Shown here one piece after another: positions 17,495 to 25,973 of a stretch of DNA of 64,000 bases. The position numbers and the translations under genes were made by a program. The notes beneath the pieces were generated by a model that searched no databases, was not told where the DNA came from, and worked only from the letters and a program-made list of their open reading frames with translations. The stretch covers positions 1 through 64,000 of the forward strand of contig JAZHDD010000063.1 of the NCBI GenBank assembly GCA_036541255.1, written 5' to 3'. Source of the DNA: Paucidesulfovibrio sp036541255 (GTDB lineage: Bacteria; Desulfobacterota; Desulfovibrionia; Desulfovibrionales; Desulfovibrionaceae). Every line of letters starts with the position of its first letter. The first letter of the stretch is position 1.

Positions 17495-18331
17495 ATGCGA
17501 ACCATCAAAACTGCGGACATTGTCGAGGCCGTGGCCACAATGTGCGTTTCCGCCAATACGAAGCTGCCGGACGATGTGCGGCGCTCCTTTGAAGCTGCCT
17601 ATGCCCGCGAAGAGGCTCCGGCTGCCAAGGAGATTTTCCGCCAGCTCCTGGAAAATGCGGACCTGGCCATGAACACCAAGTTGCCGCTCTGTCAGGATAC
17701 CGGTCTGGCCGTGTTCTTCGTGGAGATCGGCGAAGAGGTCTTTGTGGAGGGCAACCTCAAGACCGCCATCAATGAGGGCGTAAAAAAAGGCTATGAGGAA
17801 GGCTACCTGCGCAAGTCGGCCTGTGATCCCTTGAGCCGCAAGAATACCGGCGACAACACCCCGGCAGTGATCCATATCGACGTGGTGCCCGGCGACAAGC
17901 TCAAGATCATTTTCATGGCCAAGGGCGGCGGTTCCGAGAACATGTCCCGCGTGACCATGCTCTCTCCGGCCCAGGGCTGGGAAGGTATCAAGAAGTTTGT
18001 TATCCAGCGCGTGGCCGAGGCCGGACCCAATCCCTGCCCGCCCACCATCCTGGGCATCGGCGTGGGCGGCACGTTCGACCATTCGGCCAAGATCGCCAAG
18101 CGCGCCTTGGCCCGCCAACTGGACGACGTGCATCCTGACCCGGAAATCGCCAAACTGGAAGCGGAACTTCTGGCCGCGGTCAACGACCTGGGCATCGGCC
18201 CCATGGGCATGGGCGGCAAGACCACGTGTCTGGCCGTGAAGATCGCCCTGGAGCCCTGCCATATCGCCAGTCTGCCCCTGGCCATCAACGTGCAGTGTCA
18301 TTCGGCGCGGCATGAGGAGGTGGAACTGTAA
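17495..18331 (+). CDS. fumA: Fumarase class I, alpha subunit
   Basis: A 278-residue alpha subunit of the two-subunit [4Fe-4S] fumarate hydratase (TtdA-like). Likely cluster cysteines are in LPLCQDTG (about residue 63), KSACDPLS (about 109) and NPCPPTILG (about 180). GGGSENMSR is a family signature. The enzyme interconverts fumarate and malate in the cytoplasm and requires the beta subunit encoded next, whose ATG overlaps this stop codon (TAATG). Placement right after frdCAB links succinate, fumarate and malate in one operon. The related tartrate dehydratase cannot be fully excluded by eye, but context favours fumarase. Confidence 0.92.
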   Translation: MRTIKTADIVEAVATMCVSANTKLPDDVRRSFEAAYAREEAPAAKEIFRQLLENADLAMNTKLPLCQDTGLAVFFVEIGEEVFVEGNLKTAINEGVKKGYEEGYLRKSACDPLSRKNTGDNTPAVIHIDVVPGDKLKIIFMAKGGGSENMSRVTMLSPAQGWEGIKKFVIQRVAEAGPNPCPPTILGIGVGGTFDHSAKIAKRALARQLDDVHPDPEIAKLEAELLAAVNDLGIGPMGMGGKTTCLAVKIALEPCHIASLPLAINVQCHSARHEEVEL

Positions 18332-18882
18332 TGAGCGAATACAAGTTGCAAACGCCGTTGACTGACGAGGACGTGGTTCAGCTCAAAGCGGGCGACGTGG
18401 TCAAGCTTTCCGGCGTCATTTATTCGGCCCGTGATGCGGCGCACAAGAAGATCATGGAACTCCTCGACAAAGGGCAAGATTCGCCGTTCCCGTTGCAGGG
18501 CGCGGTTGTCTATTATGTCGGTCCTTCTCCAGCTCCTCCGGGCCGTCCCATCGGCGCTGCAGGTCCCACCACGAGTTACCGCATGGACACGTACGCGCCC
18601 CGTCTGCATGCTCTTGGCCTGAAAGCCTCCATCGGCAAGGGCAAGCGCAGCGAAGATGTCAAGGCGGCTCTTGAGGAATACAAGGCCGTCTACTTTGGCG
18701 CAACGGGCGGGGCCGGTGCGTTGTTGTCGCAGTGCATTGAACAGTCCAAGGTCATCGCCTTTGACGAATTGGGTCCGGAAGCTGTTCGGGCCATGAAGGT
18801 CAAGGATTTCCCGCTGCTTGTGGTCAACGACTGTCACGGGGGCGAATTATACGCCAAACCCAAGCTTGACCCCGAGAAATAA
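18331..18882 (+). CDS. fumB: Fumarase class I, beta subunit
   Basis: A 183-residue beta subunit (TtdB-like) of the iron-sulfur fumarase. Family motifs include GDVVKLSGVIYSARDAAHKK, split as GDVVKLSG and IYSARDAAHKK, and the PAPPGRPIGAAGPTTSYRMD region (APPGRPIG, GPTTSYRMD). The KRSEDV and YFGATGGAGALL segments match the C-terminal half. Start and upstream stop overlap by one base, so the subunits should be made in equal amounts. A hairpin terminator follows the stop by 11 bases and ends the operon. The symbol follows common deltaproteobacterial use; the protein is not E. coli FumB. Confidence 0.92.
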   Translation: MSEYKLQTPLTDEDVVQLKAGDVVKLSGVIYSARDAAHKKIMELLDKGQDSPFPLQGAVVYYVGPSPAPPGRPIGAAGPTTSYRMDTYAPRLHALGLKASIGKGKRSEDVKAALEEYKAVYFGATGGAGALLSQCIEQSKVIAFDELGPEAVRAMKVKDFPLLVVNDCHGGELYAKPKLDPEK

Positions 18883-18893
18883 TTGGGGCATTC

Positions 18894-18924
18894 AAAGGCC
18901 GGCGGATCGCTCTGCCGGCCTTTT
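18894..18924 (+). terminator. Intrinsic terminator of frd-fum operon
   Basis: A GC-rich stem AAAGGCCGGC (18894-18903) pairs with GCCGGCCTTT (18914-18923) and runs into TTTT. It lies 11 bases after the fumarase beta stop. Confidence 0.88.
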
Positions 18925-18982
18925 GCATACAGTGGAACAGATTGATTTCACTGATTTCTTATCGCTCAAGAGGTAAGCCGAA

Positions 18983-19153
18983 ATGGAAAAAGTTTTTTGC
19001 AACATCAGTGAAAAACGAACCGACAAAGATCACAAGGGACATGTTTATGTCCCGTATCCTGGCGCCGATGAAAAGTATGAAGACGGCCAGGATTGGCGGG
19101 TCTACAATCCGGACAAGTATCTTGATCCGAATTGGTCTCCCGACAAGGAATAG
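18983..19153 (+). CDS. Small conserved-looking ORF, 56 residues
   Basis: A short frame with good coding features: GAGGT at 18971-18974 spaced 8 bases from ATG, and a compact hydrophilic product rich in Tyr, Trp, Pro and Asp. It starts MEKVFCNISEKRTDKD, with middle motif VYVPYPGADEKYEDG and end YNPDKYLDPNWSPDKE. There is no signal peptide or membrane segment. One cysteine lies at position 6. It is just beyond the fum terminator, so it would need its own promoter. I do not recognise a family. The low proportion of Leu/Ser/Arg and the regular Tyr-Pro-Asp pattern argue against a random frame. Confidence 0.6.
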   Translation: MEKVFCNISEKRTDKDHKGHVYVPYPGADEKYEDGQDWRVYNPDKYLDPNWSPDKE

Positions 19154-19948
19154 GGCAGGATTTTTTTTTCCTGACCAGCCTTCCTGCTCTCCCTGATCCG
19201 GCGCTCCCTGTTCCCGCGACTCTTTCCGCTTCGCCTCATTTTAGCTCTCGCCGCCTGATTTCGCCGTTGCACTGTGCCGTCCGCTCGTTTCGACACGTTC
19301 GCCCCCGGCCTCTTCCCATGCACTTCGCATGCCCTCTGGTTCGCCCTGACCGGGCAGGCGAACCAAGTTCATTATATTGTTCATTGTTGTTGATCAGTGT
19401 TGTTCAATAGGGTGAGAAGTAAATGCGGGCTGGGGGGCTTGGATTTTTTGTCTTTGGTTGCCAGTGCCACAAGTGAAGAGTCTGTATGGGGAATGATAAT
19501 TGTCTAAAATGTTTAAATTGTTTGAGATATGAATGCAGAAAATGCCGTGACCCTGTGGCTGAAGTTGGGAAAACCGATAGTATAAGCATTCCCAGCCTGT
19601 TCGTTTCAGGGAGGATTTCACCGACTCTTTCGTATTGTGCAATGCGGACGAAACACCGCTCGTCATCCTTGTTCCGCCGTAATGTCGAAGATGCGCAGGA
19701 ATTGTGGAGAAAGGAACTTCCCTTGTCCGTGCCCCGCGACTACCAGGACGAAGCGGGCGGACTTGGGGCGCTGTGCGCCTTTACCTGTGGTGTGCGGGTT
19801 TGGTTGCAGGACCAGATGGGATAAAGCGCGGATGTCCCTTTGCGTGATGTGCTGGCCGGGCCGTATTTCCGGCCTTTTACATTGTGTGCATGTCTTGCCT
19901 TCGAACCGACTCAAGGGTAGCGTTCCGCCCCAAGGAGAAAAATGCATC
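19154..19948. other. Long intergenic region before aminotransferase
   Basis: About 795 bases without a convincing gene. The first part (19160-19330) is pyrimidine-rich on the plus strand. A 9-bp inverted repeat (TGGTTCGCC at 19337-19345 with GGCGAACCA at 19357-19365) is followed by an AT-rich stretch with repeated GTTCA/TTGTT words to about 19410. A 112-codon frame at 19486-19824 has no recognisable product. The segment must contain the promoter for the aminotransferase, but no clear -35/-10 pair was found. Confidence 0.4.
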
Positions 19949-21136
19949 ATGATCAATAAATTCGCGTCTCGCATGGGTTCTGTCCATCGTTCGTTCATCC
20001 GTGACATCCTTAAGGTCACCGCTGATCCGTCCATCATTTCCCTGGCGGGCGGCCTGCCCAACCCTGAATGTTTTCCTGTCCAGGCCATTGCCGATGCCGC
20101 GGCGCGTGCCCTGGCCAACAAGCCTGTCAGCGCGTTGCAGTATTCCACATCCGAAGGTGACCCGGAATTGCGTCAGTGGATCGCTGACCGGTATCGCCAG
20201 CGCAAAGGTTTGGATGTTGATCCTGAACAGATTTTGATAACCACGGGGTCGCAGCAATGTCTGGACCTTTTGGGCAAGGTCTTCCTGGACAAAGGAGACC
20301 GGGTCATTGTGGAGCGGCCTGCCTATCTGGGCGCGATTCAGGCGTTCTCGGTTTTTCAGCCCGAGTTTAAGGCTATTCCCTTGAACGAAGACGGACCGGA
20401 CCTGGACGCTCTGGAAAAATTGCTCGACCAGGGACCTGCCAAGTTGTTTTATGCGGTCCCCAACTTCCAGAATCCTTCGGGCCTTTCCTATTCGCTTGAA
20501 AAGCGTCAGGCCGTTGCAGAACTCTGCCTGCGTCGGGGGCTTCTCTTTGTGGAAGACGATCCGTACGGCGAGTTGCGTTTCCGGGGCGAGAACCTGCCGC
20601 CGGTGTTTGCCTTTGCCAAGGGGGAATCCTTGCTGCTGGGTTCTTTTTCCAAGATTGCCACGCCGGGTTTTCGACTGGGCTGGATAGTCGCTTCGGGGGA
20701 TGTGCGCGACGCGCTGATCCGGGTCAAGCAGGCTTCGGACCTGCATACGCCGTCTCTGACGCAGCGCATTATGGTTGAATTGCTCCGTGAATTCGACATT
20801 GACGCCCATATTGCCATGATCCGTCAACGCTATGGCCACCAGCGTGACGTCATGGTCGAGTCCATCCGCCGACATTTCCCTGAAGGCGTAAGCATTTCGG
20901 AGCCCGAGGGCGGCATGTTTCTTTGGGTGACGCTGCCCGAGGGCTGTTCTTCCATGAAACTCATCGACAAGGCTGTGGAATGCAAGGTGGCTTTTGTGCC
21001 GGGCAAGCCGTTCTATGTGGAGCCGGGACAGGGGGAAAACACGCTTCGGCTTAATTTCTCCAATGCTTCCCCCGAGATGATTGAGCAGGGGATCGCACGC
21101 CTGGGCAAGGCACTGAAAGGCTTTTTGTCGGCTTGA
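19949..21136 (+). CDS. PLP-dependent aminotransferase (class I/II, 2-aminoadipate type)
   Basis: A 395-residue fold-type I aminotransferase. The N-terminal IISLAGGLPNPECFP motif and the IISLAGG start place it in the LysN/2-aminoadipate aminotransferase group, related to the catalytic part of MocR regulators but without a DNA-binding domain. The cofactor lysine is in GSFSKIATPGFRLGW (about residues 231-245), NFQNPSG holds the cofactor-ring asparagine, and RLNFSNAS carries the carboxylate-binding arginine. The ATG at 19949 is preceded by AAGGAG with an 11-base gap; a longer open frame upstream is ignored because homologues begin here. The exact amino donor is unknown; branched, aromatic or aminoadipate substrates are all possible. 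Confidence 0.9.
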   Translation: MINKFASRMGSVHRSFIRDILKVTADPSIISLAGGLPNPECFPVQAIADAAARALANKPVSALQYSTSEGDPELRQWIADRYRQRKGLDVDPEQILITTGSQQCLDLLGKVFLDKGDRVIVERPAYLGAIQAFSVFQPEFKAIPLNEDGPDLDALEKLLDQGPAKLFYAVPNFQNPSGLSYSLEKRQAVAELCLRRGLLFVEDDPYGELRFRGENLPPVFAFAKGESLLLGSFSKIATPGFRLGWIVASGDVRDALIRVKQASDLHTPSLTQRIMVELLREFDIDAHIAMIRQRYGHQRDVMVESIRRHFPEGVSISEPEGGMFLWVTLPEGCSSMKLIDKAVECKVAFVPGKPFYVEPGQGENTLRLNFSNASPEMIEQGIARLGKALKGFLSA

Positions 21137-21229
21137 GAACGCATTAGCCGCGTATCGGGTTGCAGAACACCTCGGACCCGGTTATACCCCCAGGGTTTCC
21201 CGACTCTAGCAAAACGAGGTTGGAATTTC

Positions 21230-22930
21230 ATGGCCCAAAATGTTCTCATTATCGGCGCAGTGGCACTGGGACCAAAAACAGCTTGTCGTTTCAAACGGTT
21301 GGAGCCAGGCTCCCATGTCACCATGATCGACATGAACGACTGCTTTTCTTATGGCGGTTGCGGCATTCCTTATTACGTTTCCGGGGATGTCTCCGACGTG
21401 AAGGAACTGTGCAATACCAGTTTTCATATGACGCGCGACGTCAACTTCTTCAAAGAGGTCAAGGGCGTGGACATGCAGCCGCGCACCAAGGCCTTGTCCA
21501 TTGATCGTGCGAAGAAACATGTCCTGGTGGCGCGCCTGGACACGGGAAAGCAGGAGACCCTGGCATACGACAAATTGGTCATTGCCACGGGCAGTTCCCC
21601 ACGTCGGCTGCCACTGCCCGGAGCCGATCTTGAAGGCGTTCACGTGGTCGCCGACCTGCATGATGCGGAGAAGATCCGTGAGGCCGTGACCAAGGGCGAG
21701 GTCTCCAAGGCGGTCATCGTGGGCGCGGGTTTCATCGGCCTGGAAATGGCCGAGGCCTTGTCCGACATGTGGGGAGTGGAAACCACTGTGGTGGAGATCA
21801 CGGACCAGATACTACCAGGTCTGGTCAGTCCGACCATCGCACGCATGGCGCGTCGCCATATGGAAGAGAACGGCGTGGAATTCCTGCTCGGGCAGACCGT
21901 GCAGAAGCTCGAAGGGGAAGGGCGCGTCAGCAAGGTTGTGACGTCCGCGGGCGAACTGGAGGCCGACCTTGTCATCCTGGCTGCGGGCGTGACGCCCAAC
22001 GACACCCTGGCGCGCGAATGCGGCCTGGATGTGAACGAGCGCGGTGGCATCATTGTGGACGAGTACATGCGTACTTCGGACCCGGACATTTATGCTGGCG
22101 GTGACTGCGTCGTGGTTCGCCATCTGGTCACGGATCAGCCGTTTTTCCTGCCGCTGGGCTCCATGTCCAACCGTCAGGGGCGGGTCATCGGTGACAACCT
22201 GGCCGGTTTGGAGAAACGCTTTGAAGGCGCTCTCGGTTCGTTCGTGGTTAAGCTTTTCGAGACCTCGGCAGCGGGCACGGGCTTGTCGCTGGCCGCAGCC
22301 AGGCGTGCGGGTTTCGATGCCGTGAGCGTGCTGCAAATCCAACTCGACCGCGCCCATTTCTATCCGAGCAAGGAACTCATGACTTTGGAGCTGGTAGTGG
22401 AAAAGGGCACGCGCCGCGTGCTGGGTATCCAGGGGTTTGCCGGATCGGGCGATGCCATGGTGGGCCGCATCAATGCCGTGGCCGCGATCCTGCCTCACAA
22501 GCCCACAGTGGACGACCTGTCCACCATGGAGCTGGCCTATTCCCCGCCGTTCGCCTCGGCCATGGATGTGCTCAACTCCATGGGCAACGTGGCCGACAAC
22601 GTTTTGGCCGGGCGCAATGTTGGGCTTATGCCCGAAGAATTCGAGAAGTGCTGGAACGGGGGGGGCGACGGATGCTTTTTCCTGGATTGCCGGGAACATT
22701 CGGATGCCGGGCCGTTCGTGGAACGGCTGGAAAAGTGGCACAACATCCCTCAGGGCAAACTGGCCGAGCGGCTGGCTGATGTACCCAGAGACAAGAAGAT
22801 CATTCTGATCTGCAATACGGGAGCGCGTTCCTACGAGGCTCAGGTCACGTTGCTGGATCAGGGGTTTGCCGACGTGTTCAACCTGCAGGGCGGCATGGCC
22901 GTGTTGCGCAAGTGGGGTATGGACCTCTAA
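21230..22930 (+). CDS. CoA-disulfide/polysulfide reductase-like flavoprotein with rhodanese domain
   Basis: A 566-residue FAD/NAD(P)H oxidoreductase with a C-terminal rhodanese domain. The FAD site reads IIGAVALGPKTA (residues 7-18), with Ala where most relatives have Gly-Gly. The redox-active cysteine is in YGGCGIPYY (about residue 46). The NAD site is VIVGAGFIGLEMAEAL (about 163-178), and TSDPDIYAGGDC is the second FAD motif. The rhodanese part (about 465-566) has the active cysteine in ILICNTGARSYEA. This architecture matches NADH-dependent polysulfide and CoA-persulfide reductases, so a role in sulfur-species handling fits a sulfate reducer. The lipoprotein gene starts immediately after the stop. 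Confidence 0.88.
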   Translation: MAQNVLIIGAVALGPKTACRFKRLEPGSHVTMIDMNDCFSYGGCGIPYYVSGDVSDVKELCNTSFHMTRDVNFFKEVKGVDMQPRTKALSIDRAKKHVLVARLDTGKQETLAYDKLVIATGSSPRRLPLPGADLEGVHVVADLHDAEKIREAVTKGEVSKAVIVGAGFIGLEMAEALSDMWGVETTVVEITDQILPGLVSPTIARMARRHMEENGVEFLLGQTVQKLEGEGRVSKVVTSAGELEADLVILAAGVTPNDTLARECGLDVNERGGIIVDEYMRTSDPDIYAGGDCVVVRHLVTDQPFFLPLGSMSNRQGRVIGDNLAGLEKRFEGALGSFVVKLFETSAAGTGLSLAAARRAGFDAVSVLQIQLDRAHFYPSKELMTLELVVEKGTRRVLGIQGFAGSGDAMVGRINAVAAILPHKPTVDDLSTMELAYSPPFASAMDVLNSMGNVADNVLAGRNVGLMPEEFEKCWNGGGDGCFFLDCREHSDAGPFVERLEKWHNIPQGKLAERLADVPRDKKIILICNTGARSYEAQVTLLDQGFADVFNLQGGMAVLRKWGMDL

Positions 22931-23335
22931 ATGAACTGTCGTTCAAAACCTGTATGGCTTTTCTTTCTGCTCGGCCTGGTCGTGATCTGCACGGCCGGGC
23001 CGGGCTGTTCCATGGTGCCCACCTGGGTCGGAGGCGACCCGGGACCTTCCGAGGTCCAGGCCGATGGCGAACAGGAATTCACGGAAAGCGTGACCTTGGG
23101 CGAAATCCTGGTTTTGGATATGCGTGATCCCGGCCTGTCCGGCTACGAGTTCGCCGGGGTCGTGTTTGATCCGGCCATGTTCCGGCTGGACACCGTGCTG
23201 GAGGAGGATTCCCGTGCCCGGTACGAGTTCACGGCTTTGGCCGTGGGCGAGAGCGTCGTGGAGGTCCGCATCAAGAGCCGTTCGGATTCGCTTGTGGAAA
23301 TTTACAAGCGCATCACAGTGACGGTGGAGAAGTAG
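22931..23335 (+). CDS. Small lipoprotein, beta-rich
   Basis: A 134-residue exported lipoprotein. A hydrophobic signal (residues 8-22) ends in a lipobox with the cysteine near residue 26 (TAGPGCSM). The mature part is strand-rich: GEILVLDMRDPGLSGYEF, then FRLDTVLEEDSRARYEFTAL, then VEVRIKSRSD and YKRITVTVEK. The layout recalls the chagasin/I42 immunoglobulin-like fold, but the usual NPTTGY loop is not clear, so this is only a suggestion. The ATG directly abuts the stop of the flavoprotein gene, which implies coupled expression. Function unknown. Confidence 0.7.
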   Translation: MNCRSKPVWLFFLLGLVVICTAGPGCSMVPTWVGGDPGPSEVQADGEQEFTESVTLGEILVLDMRDPGLSGYEFAGVVFDPAMFRLDTVLEEDSRARYEFTALAVGESVVEVRIKSRSDSLVEIYKRITVTVEK

Positions 23336-23370
23336 CCTTTCGCGACAGTCCGAGCGCGAACGGTCTTTGG

Positions 23371-25923
23371 CTAGGGGTGGGGCGACTCGAAGGATTGTTC
23401 GAGTTTGATCAGGTTTGCCTCTCCCGTAACTATCTCCGGTTCCAACATTTGCAGCAGGCCCAACGGATTGACGTAGGCCTCGCTCCAGTCGAACGCGGCA
23501 CGGATGCCCAGCGCGTCGGGGGCGGCGTCTCTGTCTTCGGCCACCCAGAGCAGCAGCGGCCGTGCATCGGTCCGTTTCACTCCCTTCCTGTTTTTCCGTT
23601 CCACAATGAGTTCAGGCTCGTCCATGAGGCTGAGCCAGCGCGCTTGCCGCTGCGCGGCTTTGGGGCCTGTGAACCGAATCCCCCAGATTTCGTAGGCGGG
23701 CTGGGGCTGTTTGCGGCTCATGTCCAACGCCTGGACCGAGGCAGGGCGCAGCCCTTCGGGCAGTTGGCCCGAAAGCTTGCGGAAGATGTCCTCGGGCGTG
23801 AATTCGCGGCGCAGCATCACATTGATCCATTCACAGCGGCTTTCCACACCGACGGACAGGGCCTTGCCGAACGAGACGCGGGGCATGGGATGGAAGCCTT
23901 CGGAAAAGCTCAGGGGCATATCCGCACGGCGGAAGGCGCGTTCAAACAGGGCCTGGAGTTCCAGTTGGCTGAGGAATGCGGCCGGGCCGGTTTTGTGAAA
24001 CCAGATGCGCACATGGCAGCCTTTGGCCGAGAGGTTCTCGTCGATCACGGGCGGGGGCGGGGCTTGTTCGTAGTTCTGGTCGCGCTGGGCAAAGACCAAC
24101 TTGGGGCGGATGTCCTTGTTTGCATTGGCGGTCAGTTCCGTGACTCGGCCTTCGTGGTTGCAGACGCCGCAATTGCGGCAGGCATGATAGCGGCAATCTT
24201 CGGTGATTTTGGCCTTGAGGGCGCGCTCCCGTTCCAGGAGCAGGAAACGTCGGCTCAGACCCGCAGACAGATGATCCCAGGGCAGGCTCTGTTCCGGGTC
24301 ACGTTCGGCCAGGAATTCCTCGGGAGTCAACCCGTGTTCGGCGAGCGCGTCCAGATAGGAAGCGAGCTCCAGTTCGTCCTTCCAGCTGGAAAAGAGCGCG
24401 TCCTTGCGATAGGCGGACTCCAGTACCGGGCCGAGGCGGCGGTCCCCGCGCGAGAAAATGCCTTCCAGAAAGCTCATCTGCGGGTCGTGGTGCTTGAGTT
24501 TGATGTGCTTTTCAGCGCGGAACAGATTACGCAGGTAGGCCAAACGTTCGCGCAGTTCGTCCAGGCCAAGCTGGCGTTCCCATTGGAACGGGGTGTGGGT
24601 CTTGGGCACGAAGGGGGAGACCGAGGCCGTGACCTGCAGGCGCTTGACGCCTCCGCCGGCTGCTCCGCGCACCTTGCGGCAGAGATCCAGGATGGCGTCC
24701 AAATCTTCCTTGGTTTCCGTGGGCAGGCCGATCATGAAGTAGAGTTTGACGCTCTGCCAGCCGTTTTCAAAAAGCTGCCGGACATGCTCCAGAAGTTCCG
24801 CCTCGGTGATGCCCTTGTTGATTACGTCGCGCAGGCGCTGGCTGCCCGCCTCGGGCGCGATGGTGGCACCGGTGCGGCGGATGGTGGCCATGCGGGCCAT
24901 GATGTCCGGGGAAAGAGAGCCCACGCGCAGGGAGGGCAGGGAAATGGAGACCTGCTCCGTGGCGCAGCGGTCGAACGAGCGGGTGAAAAGCGTGTCCAGG
25001 GCGGAATAGTCGCCTGTGGAAAGGGAGAGGAACGAGGTTTCCTCCCAACCCGTGGCAGCCAGACCATCCCGGAGAATTTCGCCGAGAGAGTCGAGGCCGC
25101 GCTCACGTACCGGACGGTAGAGCATGCCTGCCTGGCAGAAACGGCAGCCTCGGGTGCAGCCCCTGGCGATTTCCATGGTCAGGCGGTCGTGCACCGCGGA
25201 AAAGGGCACGGGCGTGAGCGTGGGAAAGGGCGCACGGTCCAGGTCGTCCACCACGGCCTTGTCGATGCGCTGGTAGTCTTCCAAAAGCGGCTTAGGCGCA
25301 TGAGCGCCGTTGGCCTCAAAGAGCGACGGTACATAGACGCCGGGCTGTTTGCTCAGTTGACGCAAAAGTTCCTGCCTGGATATGCCCGCGTCCCGGGCGG
25401 CCCCGACTTGTTCGAGCAGCGCAGGCAGAGCTTCCTCTCCGTCGCCGAGGAGCATCAGGTCCACGAAGTCGGCCAGGGGTTCGGCGTTGAAGCAGGCTCC
25501 GCCTCCGGCCGCGACCAGGGGGTGCGTTGCGTCACGCTCCGAGGCGCGTAGCGGGATGCCTGCCAGGTCGAGCATGAAGAGCACGTTGGTGTAGCAGAGT
25601 TCGTGTGTCAGGCTGAAGGCCAGGACGTCCATCTCGGCCAACGGGGTATCTGTTTCCAGCGTGGCCAGGGGTTCGCCGTGTTCGCGCAGGATGCTGGCGG
25701 TTTCACGGCAAGGGGAATAGACACGCTCCGCGGAAAGCCCGTCGCAACGGTTCACGGCTTCATAGAGGATGCGCTGCCCCAGATAGGACATGCCGACCTC
25801 GTAGAGATCGGGAAAGGCCAGGGCGACGCGCACGCGTACGTCAGCCGGACTTTTACGGCAAACGCCCCATTCGGAACCGAGGTAGCGGCTTGGCCGAGGC
25901 AGCAGAGACAGCAGTTTTTTCAT
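23371..25923 (-). CDS. B12-binding radical SAM protein with DUF2344 domain (TIGR03960 type)
   Basis: An 850-residue protein of the TIGR03960-like group. The N-terminus (KLLSLLPRPSRYLGSEWG) and the following B12-binding-like region (about 30-200) lead to a radical-SAM core with the [4Fe-4S] motif CTRGCRFCQAG near residue 254. A cysteine cluster YHACRNCGVCNHEG lies around residue 580. The C-terminal 230 residues form the DUF2344 domain, recognisable by WFHKTGPAAFLSQLELQ and FSEGFHPMPRVSFG. The substrate is unknown; the family is widespread in anaerobes. The start is odd: no ribosome site lies before the ATG, which follows directly on a terminator-like hairpin and T tract. Confidence 0.9.
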   Translation of the reverse strand: MKKLLSLLPRPSRYLGSEWGVCRKSPADVRVRVALAFPDLYEVGMSYLGQRILYEAVNRCDGLSAERVYSPCRETASILREHGEPLATLETDTPLAEMDVLAFSLTHELCYTNVLFMLDLAGIPLRASERDATHPLVAAGGGACFNAEPLADFVDLMLLGDGEEALPALLEQVGAARDAGISRQELLRQLSKQPGVYVPSLFEANGAHAPKPLLEDYQRIDKAVVDDLDRAPFPTLTPVPFSAVHDRLTMEIARGCTRGCRFCQAGMLYRPVRERGLDSLGEILRDGLAATGWEETSFLSLSTGDYSALDTLFTRSFDRCATEQVSISLPSLRVGSLSPDIMARMATIRRTGATIAPEAGSQRLRDVINKGITEAELLEHVRQLFENGWQSVKLYFMIGLPTETKEDLDAILDLCRKVRGAAGGGVKRLQVTASVSPFVPKTHTPFQWERQLGLDELRERLAYLRNLFRAEKHIKLKHHDPQMSFLEGIFSRGDRRLGPVLESAYRKDALFSSWKDELELASYLDALAEHGLTPEEFLAERDPEQSLPWDHLSAGLSRRFLLLERERALKAKITEDCRYHACRNCGVCNHEGRVTELTANANKDIRPKLVFAQRDQNYEQAPPPPVIDENLSAKGCHVRIWFHKTGPAAFLSQLELQALFERAFRRADMPLSFSEGFHPMPRVSFGKALSVGVESRCEWINVMLRREFTPEDIFRKLSGQLPEGLRPASVQALDMSRKQPQPAYEIWGIRFTGPKAAQRQARWLSLMDEPELIVERKNRKGVKRTDARPLLLWVAEDRDAAPDALGIRAAFDWSEAYVNPLGLLQMLEPEIVTGEANLIKLEQSFESPHP

Positions 25924-25926
25924 AAT

Positions 25927-25952
25927 AAAAAAGGGGCGGCTGGGCCGCCCCT
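25927..25952 (-). terminator. Intrinsic terminator abutting the radical SAM start
   Basis: Read on the minus strand, AGGGGCGGC (25952-25944) pairs with GCCGCCCCT (25940-25932) around CCA and is followed by a T-rich run that ends at the start codon of the next gene (ATG at 25923-25921). It terminates the small gene upstream and may attenuate the radical SAM gene. Confidence 0.8.
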
Positions 25953-25973
25953 GGGGTTGTCGGGAGCGGGTCC

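Noticed and set aside
19102..19323. Basic 73-codon minus-strand frame
   Set aside because: Arg/Lys-rich from a pyrimidine-biased stretch, overlaps the better-supported 56-residue ORF, no ribosome site.
19486..19824. 112-codon frame before the aminotransferase gene
   Set aside because: No ribosome site, no motif and mixed composition; treated as noncoding.
23377..25551. 724-codon plus-strand frame opposite the radical SAM gene
   Set aside because: Antisense shadow without recognisable domains; the minus strand has clear B12, radical SAM and DUF2344 features.
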